42,744 nucleotides of DNA from Pseudomonadota bacterium (GTDB lineage Bacteria > Pseudomonadota > Alphaproteobacteria > Rhizobiales > Devosiaceae): contig JAEYTY010000014.1 of NCBI GenBank assembly GCA_023433775.1, positions 1 through 42,744 of the forward strand. Reading direction: 5' to 3'. Below are positions 31,790 through 42,019 of the stretch, in pieces; positions within the stretch are counted from its first letter, which is position 1; every line of letters begins with the position of its first letter. A program made the translations under genes and the position numbers. Below the pieces are notes generated by a model. That model was not told the DNA's origin. It worked only from the letters and a program-made list of their open reading frames with translations, and ran no database searches.

Positions 31790-34171
31790 ATGAGTTCCCC
31801 AGTCCTTCGACATCCTGCTTACGGTGTTCTACGAAAAGCAATCGTTGAAAAGACGGGGCCACTTGTTCTGGTGGTAGGGTCAGGGCTTAGCACGCCCGCA
31901 AAGTTGCCTAATTGGGCCGGACTGCGGAAAATCGTTGAGCATCAGCTGGATGAACTTGAGTACAGCAACAACCAAACTGGAACCCCATACGACAAGGGGC
32001 TTTTTGCGGAAGCGCATGACGCGGTCGACTACTGGTTGTTCTTCAAACACGCCAAGAAGGCTCTAACACCGGCCACCTTCAAGGAAATTATCCGTTCAAG
32101 TTTGGACGGCAGCAACAAACCCATTCCTCCGGGTTATACGAAACTACTTCAGCTTAAGCCGAAAGGACTGGTCACTCTTAATTTGGACAGGTTCGCTGCT
32201 AATGCGATGGCTGCTGCGCGGCCAGGCGTCCCGGTCGCGCCCATCTACGGCACTGAGCTGACTAGGAAGTGGGCGCTTTTGAACGACGAGACGCCATTCT
32301 TGGTGTACTTGCATGGATCAATCGATGACTCTCAAACTTGGGTTCTTGATCAAGACGAACTGAAGTCAATCACCGGAACTCAGGCGCACGGACTATTTCT
32401 CTCGAATCTTTATCTGCAAAACACTGTGCTTTTCGTCGGATTAAGTGCAGACGACGTTGCTCTTTCGGCCCCTTTATTGACTTTAAGAAGGAGTGGCTTC
32501 GAGCCAAGTAAGCTTTTCTGGCTTACAACAAGACAAGATTTGAACACCCAGAAGTGGGCGGAGTCGAATAACATTCAGATATTGCCGTACGCGGTCAAAA
32601 GTGATGATGATCATAACGACGTAATAAATGAAATAGTCGAAGATATTGGTGGTTATAGGTCATTAGACGAGAAAAAGCCCGACCCTCTTGTTGGAAAAAT
32701 TCGTATATTCCCTGTTCCCGAGAATAATGACGGTCCAGATATTGTTGCGAACCTGCCTCCCGAGGCCGCTAGAAAAGTTCTGTCAAATCTAATTAGCAAA
32801 AGGCTGCAAGCTAATCCCGCGCAGGACATCTACGATCGTTTCATGAGTTTCGTTCGAGAATACGATTATCCGATACAAACGAGGGCGTTCTATAGATCGG
32901 CCTCGGCTAATAATTTCTTTGATTACAAGCTAAATTTTCCAGAGATGGGGATAGGCAACTTTGGTACAGTTTACCAGGCTACATCCCCATCCGGTTCTAT
33001 TGTTGCCGTAAAGGTAATGCATAATAACATTCTTATGAATGAGGAAATGCTTGGTGGATTTCGACGTGGCAGCAAATCCATGCAGATTTTGACCAAAAAT
33101 AGGGTAGAAAATGTGGCGCACATCATTGAGTCATTTGAAATGCCACCGACAATTGTTATGGAATTTATTTCTGGAAATAGCTTGTCAGAGATATTTGATG
33201 AGTTGAAGAATACGAGTTGGTCTTCCAAGGTCAATATGATCAGGGATGTTTCCGTTATAGTAGACAATTGTCACAAGTTGGTCGATTCCGTCCTGCACAG
33301 AGATTTGAAGCCATCTAACGTGATGATAGAGGGTTATGACTATTCCGATCATACTTATTCGCGGGTAGTTGTTCTGGATTTTGATATGTCCTGGCACAAG
33401 GGCTCAAGCGAGAAGGACGTTGTATTTGAATCGCGGGACGACTTTGGTTATTTGTCGCCTGAACAGACCGATCCAGCAGGGGGCGCGCAATCTCGATCTG
33501 CAAAAGTAGATAGTTACGGCTTAGGCATGACCGCGTATGCGATGTTTGGTGGGAAGCACCCAATACCAAATGTGCCGCTCGATCCGCGCTGGGCGGACAT
33601 GGTCGCGAAAGCGGCGAAGCAGAATTACTTTGGTGAGTGGAAGTGTCTGCCCAGCTTACTGTCTCGGGCGATATACGAGGCGACTAAAGTGGACCATGCT
33701 GAGCGACTTGAGTTCAGCAGCCTTCGTAATCGATTTGAGAAAATCGCAACTGCAGCCAACGCCAATCAATCTATTGTGCCAATGGACATTGCTGCGGAAG
33801 AAGTTCTTTGCAGGGTTTCTGGCTCACGTCCCTATGATTGGAGTGACATCGCTGATGCAGGCGCTAGCCATTCTGTGAATGGTTCAACTGTAAAAGTTTG
33901 GGTTGATCACGACAAGTCAAAAATATTAGTCAGTATTGAATATGTTGCTACGGGGGCTCAGAATTATCAAAACAGAGATACGTTGCTAGCCGATTGTCGC
34001 ACATTTTTTGCTAAAGAGCTTTCCGTGGATGAATACTATATACAGGATATAAGTCAAAGGGCAGGTTATTTATTTGTCCAATTCTCCTTAGGCGGTCTCC
34101 AAACTCTGGGCTCAGTTGAAAAGACAGTTGCGTTAATCCAAGGCGGCCTTAAATTCATAAATCGAATATAG
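31790..34171 (+). CDS. SIR2-like domain fused to a Ser/Thr protein kinase
   Basis: A 793-residue protein. Residues about 24-285 are a SIR2-like NAD-binding domain with VVGSGLSTPAKLP (GxG at 30-32), TLNLD (129-133), catalytic His in YLHG (H175) and FVGLSADD (215-222). After a linker, about 380-660 form a Hanks-type kinase: glycine loop GIGNFGTVY (387-395), AVK Lys (K408), HRDLKPSN (503-510), DFD in place of DFG (530-532) and SPEQ (556-559). The last ~125 residues match nothing I recognise. GGAG lies five bases before the ATG at 31790. It is AT-rich: 35% GC by hand count for the line at 33001, against 67% at 35041. SIR2 NADases and kinases both occur in phage defence; that role is inferred. Confidence 0.88.
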   Translation: MSSPVLRHPAYGVLRKAIVEKTGPLVLVVGSGLSTPAKLPNWAGLRKIVEHQLDELEYSNNQTGTPYDKGLFAEAHDAVDYWLFFKHAKKALTPATFKEIIRSSLDGSNKPIPPGYTKLLQLKPKGLVTLNLDRFAANAMAAARPGVPVAPIYGTELTRKWALLNDETPFLVYLHGSIDDSQTWVLDQDELKSITGTQAHGLFLSNLYLQNTVLFVGLSADDVALSAPLLTLRRSGFEPSKLFWLTTRQDLNTQKWAESNNIQILPYAVKSDDDHNDVINEIVEDIGGYRSLDEKKPDPLVGKIRIFPVPENNDGPDIVANLPPEAARKVLSNLISKRLQANPAQDIYDRFMSFVREYDYPIQTRAFYRSASANNFFDYKLNFPEMGIGNFGTVYQATSPSGSIVAVKVMHNNILMNEEMLGGFRRGSKSMQILTKNRVENVAHIIESFEMPPTIVMEFISGNSLSEIFDELKNTSWSSKVNMIRDVSVIVDNCHKLVDSVLHRDLKPSNVMIEGYDYSDHTYSRVVVLDFDMSWHKGSSEKDVVFESRDDFGYLSPEQTDPAGGAQSRSAKVDSYGLGMTAYAMFGGKHPIPNVPLDPRWADMVAKAAKQNYFGEWKCLPSLLSRAIYEATKVDHAERLEFSSLRNRFEKIATAANANQSIVPMDIAAEEVLCRVSGSRPYDWSDIADAGASHSVNGSTVKVWVDHDKSKILVSIEYVATGAQNYQNRDTLLADCRTFFAKELSVDEYYIQDISQRAGYLFVQFSLGGLQTLGSVEKTVALIQGGLKFINRI

Positions 34172-34229
34172 AAAATTTGACGTGGCGTGGGACATTATCT
34201 TGCGGAGCTAGGAATAGGTAGCAACAACG

Positions 34230-34308
34230 GGCTCCCGGCTGTCATCCCGGCCTTGAGCCGGGAGCCATCTTGAAATCTCACGATGAGCCCGGCCTTCGCC
34301 GGGATGAC
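34230..34308. repeat. Nested inverted repeats of the GTCATCCCGGC type
   Basis: GGCTCCCGGCT (34230-34240) pairs with AGCCGGGAGCC (34256-34266), and GTCATCCCGGC (34241-34251) pairs with GCCGGGATGAC (34298-34308). This is the widespread proteobacterial intergenic repeat of that type. It lies 60 bases past the SIR2-kinase stop. Confidence 0.8.
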
Positions 34309-34338
34309 AATCGAGTGTGTGGGCAACGCAGCGAACAG

Positions 34339-34440
34339 CTACGACACCGCGCCTTCGAGCGTATGCAGTTCCATCTCCCGCGAGCGCTTGACCTCATCCC
34401 GCAACCGCGCCTGCCATTCGAGCTTAGCTCTCATGGCCTT
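34339..34440 (-). pseudogene. Relic of a second uvrB 3' end
   Basis: On the minus strand this reads ...ARLRDEVKRSREMELHTLEG.. ending in a stop codon at 34339-34341. It matches the UVR-motif end of the intact UvrB (ARLRDEVKRLREMELDTLAG..): 18 of the last 23 residues are identical and the stop is at the same place. The DNA has diverged to roughly two-thirds identity and is GC-rich, whereas the intact gene's own tail is less so. Upstream of this the match is lost. It points to a past duplication or an exchange of the uvrB 3' end. Confidence 0.7.
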
Positions 34441-34451
34441 CTTGACTTGCC

Positions 34452-34468
34452 CGGCTCCACTGGAGCCG
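34452..34468. repeat. CTCCAcTGGAG palindrome, copy 2
   Basis: CGGCTCCA-c-TGGAGCCG is a perfect palindrome sharing its core with 2738-2762 and 34503-34527. Confidence 0.7.
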
Positions 34469-34502
34469 CGCATCCGCTACGCGACCGTCTGCGAAGTCCG
34501 TT

Positions 34503-34542
34503 CAAATCGCTCCACTGGAGCGATTTGCCGACCGTAGGTCGG
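34503..34542. repeat. CTCCAcTGGAG palindrome, copy 3, with adjoining hairpin
   Basis: CAAATCGCTCCA-c-TGGAGCGATTTG (34503-34527) is a perfect 25-base palindrome. CCGACC-gta-GGTCGG follows at once (34528-34542). The arrangement of a long palindrome plus a small stem matches copy 1 near prs. Confidence 0.78.
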
Positions 34543-34575
34543 ACACGTCGAAGTCTCGAAAATTCGAGAAAGCCG

Positions 34576-37179
<2,604 letters not shown>

Positions 37180-37321
37180 GGGGCGAGACTTCCGTAGAGC
37201 GGGGGAACGGGCAGGGAACCCATAGATGGGTGTCCTGTCACGCAATGTCAGCAGGGATTGGATCACGATTCCTAGCACGAGGGGAGCGCGCAGAAAACCG
37301 GGGCGGCGAGCGGCGGCGCGA

Positions 37322-37339
37322 TCACAAGTGCAATTGTGA
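37322..37339. promoter_or_regulatory. Perfect dyad upstream of the EF-hand gene
   Basis: TCACAA-gtgcaa-TTGTGA is a perfect 6-6-6 dyad, 62 bases before the EF-hand gene start. It may be a regulator-binding site; no regulator is identifiable. Confidence 0.35.
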
Positions 37340-37400
37340 AGCAACCCTATCGGATGTGGTCCCGTTGGTGGGGCACGTGGGCAATAGAAGGAAAAACAAC

Positions 37401-38072
37401 ATGAAAACCACTTCGATTATCGCTCTGACCGCCGCTCTCATGATCTCTGCCACGCCTCTGGCCATGGCACAGACCAGCGGCACCGTGAACGCCAATGCCA
37501 ATGTCAGCGGCTCGGCCGATACCGGCGCAGGCGCCAACCCTTCAGTTGATCTTTCGTTCGACACCGATGGCGACGGCGTTGTTTCCGATGCTGAAGCCCA
37601 GGCCGGTTCGGGCGAGGACGCCAACACTGCTGTCGAAACCGACATGTCGCTCGACACCAATGCCGATGGTACGATTTCCGATGAAGAAGCCGCTGCTGGC
37701 GGTGTTGCCGCTGGCGCGACGGCCGGCGCTTCGACCGGCGCCGCTGCTGGCGCAGCCGCAACCGGCGCCACTGCAGGCGCTGCTGGTTCGGTGATCGCTT
37801 GCGACGCAACCGGCTTTGAAATGGAAACCATGAACGGCGTCGACAAGGTTGCTGACATTTCGTCCGCCACCAGCGCCCAGGTTGTGCCGCTGAGCGATTG
37901 CGAAGAAGGCAATGGCCTCTCGGCTGACGTCCAGAACGCCATCACCGGCAATTCGGTCCTCGCCGACATCCTGCGCACTGAATCGTATAATTACGACCAG
38001 ATCGTCGGCATCGACGTGACCAATGGTTCGGCCACGATCTATGTCGCTGCCGGCACCGGTGAAACCGAGTAA
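37401..38072 (+). CDS. Secreted EF-hand protein with Ala/Gly-rich linker
   Basis: A 223-residue protein with a signal peptide (MKTTSIIALTAALMISATPLAMA). Two EF-hand loops, DTDGDGVVSDAE (about 54-65) and DTNADGTISDEE (about 80-91), have full calcium-coordinating patterns. A 35-residue Ala/Gly/Thr-rich linker follows. A C-terminal domain of about 90 residues has two Cys (VIACDATGFEME; PLSDCEEGNG). AGAAGGA lies nine bases before the ATG at 37401. Likely periplasmic calcium binder; role unknown. Confidence 0.82.
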   Translation: MKTTSIIALTAALMISATPLAMAQTSGTVNANANVSGSADTGAGANPSVDLSFDTDGDGVVSDAEAQAGSGEDANTAVETDMSLDTNADGTISDEEAAAGGVAAGATAGASTGAAAGAAATGATAGAAGSVIACDATGFEMETMNGVDKVADISSATSAQVVPLSDCEEGNGLSADVQNAITGNSVLADILRTESYNYDQIVGIDVTNGSATIYVAAGTGETE

Positions 38073-38140
38073 GCAGGCCTACGCCATACCGCATCCAGAG
38101 AGCCGGATTTAACCGACCGCATGATACGGTTTTAGCGAAT

Positions 38141-38175
38141 TACCCCGTTCAGCTTGTGCTGGGCGGGGTACTTTT
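38141..38175 (+). terminator. Rho-independent terminator after the EF-hand gene
   Basis: TACCCCG (38141-38147) pairs with CGGGGTA (38164-38170), with an inner AGC/GCT stem, followed by CTTTT. Confidence 0.8.
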
Positions 38176-38251
38176 GTGGGGGCTAGCAGAGGATGAAAGT
38201 CGGGCAGCGGCCTGGGGCGATAGGACGGGACTGCGGCTCCAAGGATGCGCC

Positions 38252-39877
38252 CTAGAGGTCTAGCGCGCCTTGCGATCCATCAGTATTTTCGCGTTTCGCT
38301 TTCTTAAATGCGCTTGAGTCCACGAACGGCATATGTGGGCGTGTTCCTGTCAGTAGTTGCTCAATCGTGAGGATTTGGAGTTTGCGGAAGCGACCGTGAT
38401 CGGTTTCTACGAAACCGGCTTTAACCGCCTCGGTTTCCATGTCTCTTGTCGGAGGCGTCAACGTGAGGAAAAAGCCCATTAGTGCCTTTTCCCGGTCCAC
38501 CACATGAGCGAAGTCTCGCACCATTGCTACGCCGACATTCTTACCGCCCTTGACCGAGATCATTGCGCGGTGGCTCTCCGTCTTGCCGGTACGTAAGTAA
38601 ACCTGCCCGTCGATGCCGGTATCGGCCCCTTTCTTGCCGCCCTTCCAGGGTTGAGCATCGGGGATGAGTGAAACTGCCCAGAGCTGGAACGCGTGCGGGT
38701 CCTGCTCGAACAGGGCGCGGGCGCCATCAAGATCCTGCGGCAGTCCAACGACCCGGAAATTGGCGGCAGGCCCGAAAGCTTCGGAAAGACGGCGCTTGAT
38801 CAGATTGACTGCGATCGGGGTGATGTCGATGCCAATCCACTGTCGTCCTAGCTTCTGCGCGGCGTGGACCGTAGTACCGCAGCCACAGAAAGGGTCAAGA
38901 ACGACGTCGCCGGGGTTGGATGACGCCGTTATGATACGTTCGAGCAAGGCAACTGGCTTTTGGGTCGGATATCCTAGGCGCTCACCCGAGCCTCCGGCGA
39001 GATAGGCGATGTCTGCCCAAAAATCCTGAACTAAAGCTCCCGGCAGTTCATCTAGAAAGACGATTCTACATCGTTTGGTGGGATTGCCGTCCCTACCTAA
39101 TTTAATTCGCCCATGACTGTCCGGCACCTCAGTTTGTTCAGCCTCCCAAAGAGCTTTCATCCTGTCTGGCGTGTACCGCCACCTCGCTGACGTCCCATGA
39201 AAATCGTATTCTGTCATCCTATTCTGGGGATCGAGCATATTTTCGGTTTTATACAATCGCCCGCTAGGAGCCTCCCGCCATTCGGCAGATAAATACTCTT
39301 GTGAATGAGGTCCAAATACACGGTTAAATTTGGTCGTGGCGGATTTCGAGTAGAAGTGAATTAGATCGCTGACCTTGCCAAAGCGTCCCTTTGAGTCTCC
39401 ATGCGCAGCCGAACGCTTCCAAGTTATCTGATTTCTGAAGTTGCTCGCACCAAATACCGCATCAAGCAAAACCCGCAGATAATGGCCAGCTGTGGCGTCA
39501 CAATGCAGATAAAGTGACCCCGAAGGCTTAAGTACACGATGAAGCTCAATAAGCCTGATTGCCATCATCGCAAGGTAGGCCATCATGTCGTTTTCGCCCA
39601 AGAAACTCCGCATGGCTTCCAGCATCTTGGCGGCCTCGCTGCTTGGTCCGCGCAGCACCTGCCAGTAGGCGTCTTCGGCGGCATCGGTCCAATGCCATGT
39701 ATCGTCAAAGGCCTCGATCTGCGCGTGGCTCTGGCTGCCGTCGGGCGCCTTGAACAGCACATTGTACGTCGCGTTCGAATTGAACGGCGGATCGAGATAC
39801 ACGAGGTCCACGCTCTCGTCGGGCACGTGGTCGCGCAACACTTTCAGATTGTCGCCGTAGTATAGTGTGTTGACCAT
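38252..39877 (-). CDS. Fused DNA methyltransferase-restriction endonuclease
   Basis: A 541-residue fusion. Residues 1-370 are a beta-order DNA methyltransferase: catalytic DPPF (29-32) comes first and the SAM motif DPFCGCGTT (328-336) late. The DPPF form suggests N6-adenine methylation. Residues about 395-530 are a PD-(D/E)xK-type nuclease domain with KKGADTGIDGQVYL (414-427) and ISVKGGKNVG (440-449), as in Mrr-like enzymes. This combination is a known single-polypeptide restriction-modification type. The middle of the gene is less GC-rich than its surroundings. The start at 39877 (MVNTLYYGDN) is preferred over 39907. Confidence 0.9.
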   Translation of the reverse strand: MVNTLYYGDNLKVLRDHVPDESVDLVYLDPPFNSNATYNVLFKAPDGSQSHAQIEAFDDTWHWTDAAEDAYWQVLRGPSSEAAKMLEAMRSFLGENDMMAYLAMMAIRLIELHRVLKPSGSLYLHCDATAGHYLRVLLDAVFGASNFRNQITWKRSAAHGDSKGRFGKVSDLIHFYSKSATTKFNRVFGPHSQEYLSAEWREAPSGRLYKTENMLDPQNRMTEYDFHGTSARWRYTPDRMKALWEAEQTEVPDSHGRIKLGRDGNPTKRCRIVFLDELPGALVQDFWADIAYLAGGSGERLGYPTQKPVALLERIITASSNPGDVVLDPFCGCGTTVHAAQKLGRQWIGIDITPIAVNLIKRRLSEAFGPAANFRVVGLPQDLDGARALFEQDPHAFQLWAVSLIPDAQPWKGGKKGADTGIDGQVYLRTGKTESHRAMISVKGGKNVGVAMVRDFAHVVDREKALMGFFLTLTPPTRDMETEAVKAGFVETDHGRFRKLQILTIEQLLTGTRPHMPFVDSSAFKKAKRENTDGSQGALDL

Positions 39878-39969
39878 CCGCCCCTCACTGGAACATAATA
39901 AGAACATAAGTCGAGTCGCGCGTCTACTGTGTCGAAGTGGCTGGCTCGTGGCAATTGATGGAGTGCGCT

Positions 39970-40185
39970 ATGGCGACTAATACCGGAAAAGGTCACAGGA
40001 ACGGTGCGGTGACCGGACGTACACAGTTCCAACATTCCAATGGCGATTGGCAGAAGCGTGATGAGCGCAATGGCCAGCTTATGGAGCGAAAGTCTTCGGC
40101 AGGTCCGTTCAAGGGCGTGGCCAAGGAGCCTGACGGACGGGACACGTCGCGGAGCCCTGAAAGTCCAAATCGGCCCAAGGGATAG
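39970..40185 (+). CDS. Small basic protein, unknown
   Basis: A 71-residue, strongly basic, probably disordered protein starting MATNTGKGHRNGAVTGRTQF. The GKGHRNGAVxGRxQ start and a later GPFKGVAKEPDGR resemble a widespread small protein type often seen near mobile or defence genes. It is divergent from the methyltransferase-endonuclease with about 90 bases between. An ATG at 39937 is an alternative start. Function unknown. Confidence 0.65.
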   Translation: MATNTGKGHRNGAVTGRTQFQHSNGDWQKRDERNGQLMERKSSAGPFKGVAKEPDGRDTSRSPESPNRPKG

Positions 40186-40276
40186 GGGTTAGCACTAGCT
40201 GCTCCCAAATTGTCGAAACCCCGCCCCCTCCCTCGTCGTGTCGGCATGGGCCGCTTGGGGCCGTGGAGTTTTTCAG

Positions 40277-40648
40277 ATGAAAATTGCGGGTTGGGTTTTG
40301 AGTGTTCTTATCGGGCTGTTTCTGGCCGGGGCTTCGGCTTTGCCGAAGTTTCTGGTGATGGAGGCGGCGCTGGAGCCTATGGCGGTGGTGGGGTGGCCGG
40401 CGAAATATCTTTTGCTGATTGCCGTGATCGAGGTGGTTTGCGTGGTGCTGTTTCTCATTCCGCGCACGGCGCTTCTGGGGGCGGTTTTGACCACGGGGCT
40501 TTTGGGCGCGGCGCTGGCGGCCAATCTGCGGGTGGATAATCCGCTGTTCAGCCATACGCTGTTTTCGATCTATCTCGGCGTGGCGATCTGGGTGGCGCTG
40601 TGGCTGCGCGATGAGCGGGTGCGGCGGGTGTTTCCGGTGATGAATTAG
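40277..40648 (+). CDS. DoxX-like membrane protein
   Basis: A 123-residue inner-membrane protein with four helices. The segment VCVVLFLIPRTALLGAVLTTGLLG and NPLFSHTLFSIYLGVAIWVALWLRDERVR match DoxX_2-like proteins. The ATG at 40277 gives the usual MKIAGW start. Function unknown. Confidence 0.82.
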   Translation: MKIAGWVLSVLIGLFLAGASALPKFLVMEAALEPMAVVGWPAKYLLLIAVIEVVCVVLFLIPRTALLGAVLTTGLLGAALAANLRVDNPLFSHTLFSIYLGVAIWVALWLRDERVRRVFPVMN

Positions 40649-40742
40649 GCGTTGGGGCACCCACCTAGCTTCCTACAAAGGTCAGCTATGGCGCGGCTTC
40701 CAGAGGCAAGGCCGGGCGCGTGGATGGCGCCCGGCGGAGGGA

Positions 40743-41117
40743 TTAGCTGCGGGCCGGAGTCCAGACGATCCAGGCGAAGATCAGCACGCCGGCAAAGGTG
40801 ATCAGCGAACTGGCGGCGACGACGGGCACCATGGCGAGATTGCCGGCCAGCATCAGATAGAGCGAGAGGCTCATGATGATGACGCCGATGGTGTAGATGC
40901 CATATTGGATCAGCGGCAGGCGGCCTTCGGCCTTGGCGGGATTGAGCGCGAAATAGGCGCCGAACAGGGCGCTGGTGACCCAGCCGAGCAGATTGATATG
41001 GGCGTGGGCGCCGATGACATTGTGGTTCTGGCTCATCGACATGTGAATGCCGATGGCGATGCCGACCAGCAGAAACAGGATGGCCGTGCGGAAATAATAG
41101 TTTGACAGACGTGGCAT
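40743..41117 (-). CDS. Four-helix membrane protein resembling part of heme-copper oxidase subunit I
   Basis: A 124-residue protein with four hydrophobic segments starting MPRLSNYYFRTAILFLLVG. The segment NHNVIGAHAHINLLGWVTSALFGAYFAL resembles the helix of cytochrome oxidase/NO reductase subunit I that carries a heme ligand. Its length is a fraction of a real subunit I and it lacks the copper-site histidines. Homologues are usually annotated only as hypothetical or oxidase-like. The start at 41117 is preferred over 41150. Confidence 0.72.
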   Translation of the reverse strand: MPRLSNYYFRTAILFLLVGIAIGIHMSMSQNHNVIGAHAHINLLGWVTSALFGAYFALNPAKAEGRLPLIQYGIYTIGVIIMSLSLYLMLAGNLAMVPVVAASSLITFAGVLIFAWIVWTPARS

Positions 41118-41218
41118 GATTTTCCCCCAACGGGCGGCGATTTCCCCCATGGAATCGCGGCCCGATCGGCTGAAGCTACTCCCGCGCCGGGGCGGCGAGA
41201 AGTGGGGCTGAAAGGTGT

Positions 41219-41893
41219 TTAGCGGCCGGGCCTGGTGGCGAACCAGATGAGGTGGCGGGCGCCCTTGCCATTGCTGCGTTCGCGGACGCGGACTTCTTCG
41301 ACGCTCATGCCGGACTGGCTGAGGCGCTTGGTGAAGGGCGCGTCGGGATAGGCGGACCAGACGGCGAGATGCCCGCCGGGATTGAGGGCGGATTTGGCGG
41401 CGCCAAGGCCGGCGGCGCTGTAGAGGCGGTCGTTTTCGGGGCGGAAGAGGCCATCGGGGCCGTTGTCGACATCGAGCAGGATGGCGTCGAGCGGCGCATG
41501 GGCGCGAATGGCGGCGGCGACGTCGCCTTCGTGGATCGTGACGCGGGGATCATCGAGGCTAGTGCCGTGAATGGGGGCAAGCGGGCCGCGGGCCCAGGCG
41601 ATGACAGCGGGGACCAGTTCAGCAACGATGATCTCGGCGCCGGGACCGAAGGCGGCGAGGGCGGCGCGCAGGGTAAAACCCATGCCAAGTCCACCAATCA
41701 GGACGCGCGCCTTTGGACTTTTGGTGAGGCGAGCGGCGGAGAGGACGGCGAGTTGTTCTTCCGAGCCGCTCATGCGGCTGTTCATCAGGCCGATATTGTT
41801 CGACATGATCGAGAACTCGGCGCCGCGCTGCATGAGTTTGAGCACGCCGCCGCCGGGCATGGTGGTTTCATCGAGCTTTTGCCAAGGGATCAA
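41219..41893 (-). CDS. Spermidine synthase-like SAM-dependent methyltransferase
   Basis: A 224-residue class I methyltransferase-fold protein. The SAM/dcSAM motif is RVLIGGLGMGFTLRAALAAFG (63-83, near), followed by IIVAELVPAVIAWARGPL, DPRVTIHEGDV and AILLDVDNGPDGLF. It is similar to spermidine-synthase-like proteins whose substrate is unknown. Its start overlaps no other gene; a GC-rich hairpin (CAGGGCGG/CCGCCCTG, 41909-41931) lies just upstream. Confidence 0.82.
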   Translation of the reverse strand: MIPWQKLDETTMPGGGVLKLMQRGAEFSIMSNNIGLMNSRMSGSEEQLAVLSAARLTKSPKARVLIGGLGMGFTLRAALAAFGPGAEIIVAELVPAVIAWARGPLAPIHGTSLDDPRVTIHEGDVAAAIRAHAPLDAILLDVDNGPDGLFRPENDRLYSAAGLGAAKSALNPGGHLAVWSAYPDAPFTKRLSQSGMSVEEVRVRERSNGKGARHLIWFATRPGR

Positions 41894-41972
41894 ATGCGGG
41901 TCCAGTCAGGGCGGTGGTGTTCCGCCCTGTCTAGACGATTGCGGGCCATGGCGGCAATGCGGCGTGGTCCCG

Positions 41973-42009
41973 GAAAAACGGACCGGCCATGGGTTCATAG
42001 CCGGTCCGG
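41973..42009 (-). terminator. Terminator of the TRAP transporter operon
   Basis: On the minus strand CGGACCGGC (42008-42000) pairs with GCCGGTCCG (41987-41979) across 12 bases, followed by TTTTT. It starts about a dozen bases past the TRAP permease stop. Confidence 0.9.
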
Positions 42010-42019
42010 TATCAAGCGG

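Larger units (their letters stand above)
34172..34575. other. Repeat and relic region between the SIR2-kinase gene and uvrB
   Basis: About 400 bases without an intact gene. It holds a GTCATCCCGGC-type repeat (34230-34308), a uvrB-tail relic (34339-34440), two CTCCAcTGGAG palindromes (34452-34468, 34503-34527) and a small hairpin CCGACC-gta-GGTCGG (34528-34542). Such a cluster suggests repeated rearrangement at this site. Confidence 0.7.

Noticed and set aside
37322..37339. CRP/FNR-type operator
   Set aside because: The half-sites are TCACAA-N6-TTGTGA, the inverse orientation of the usual TGTGA-N6-TCACA; kept only as an unassigned dyad.
40905..41105. Short plus-strand open frame opposite the oxidase-like gene
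   Set aside because: Antisense mirror of a membrane-protein gene with a convincing four-helix profile.
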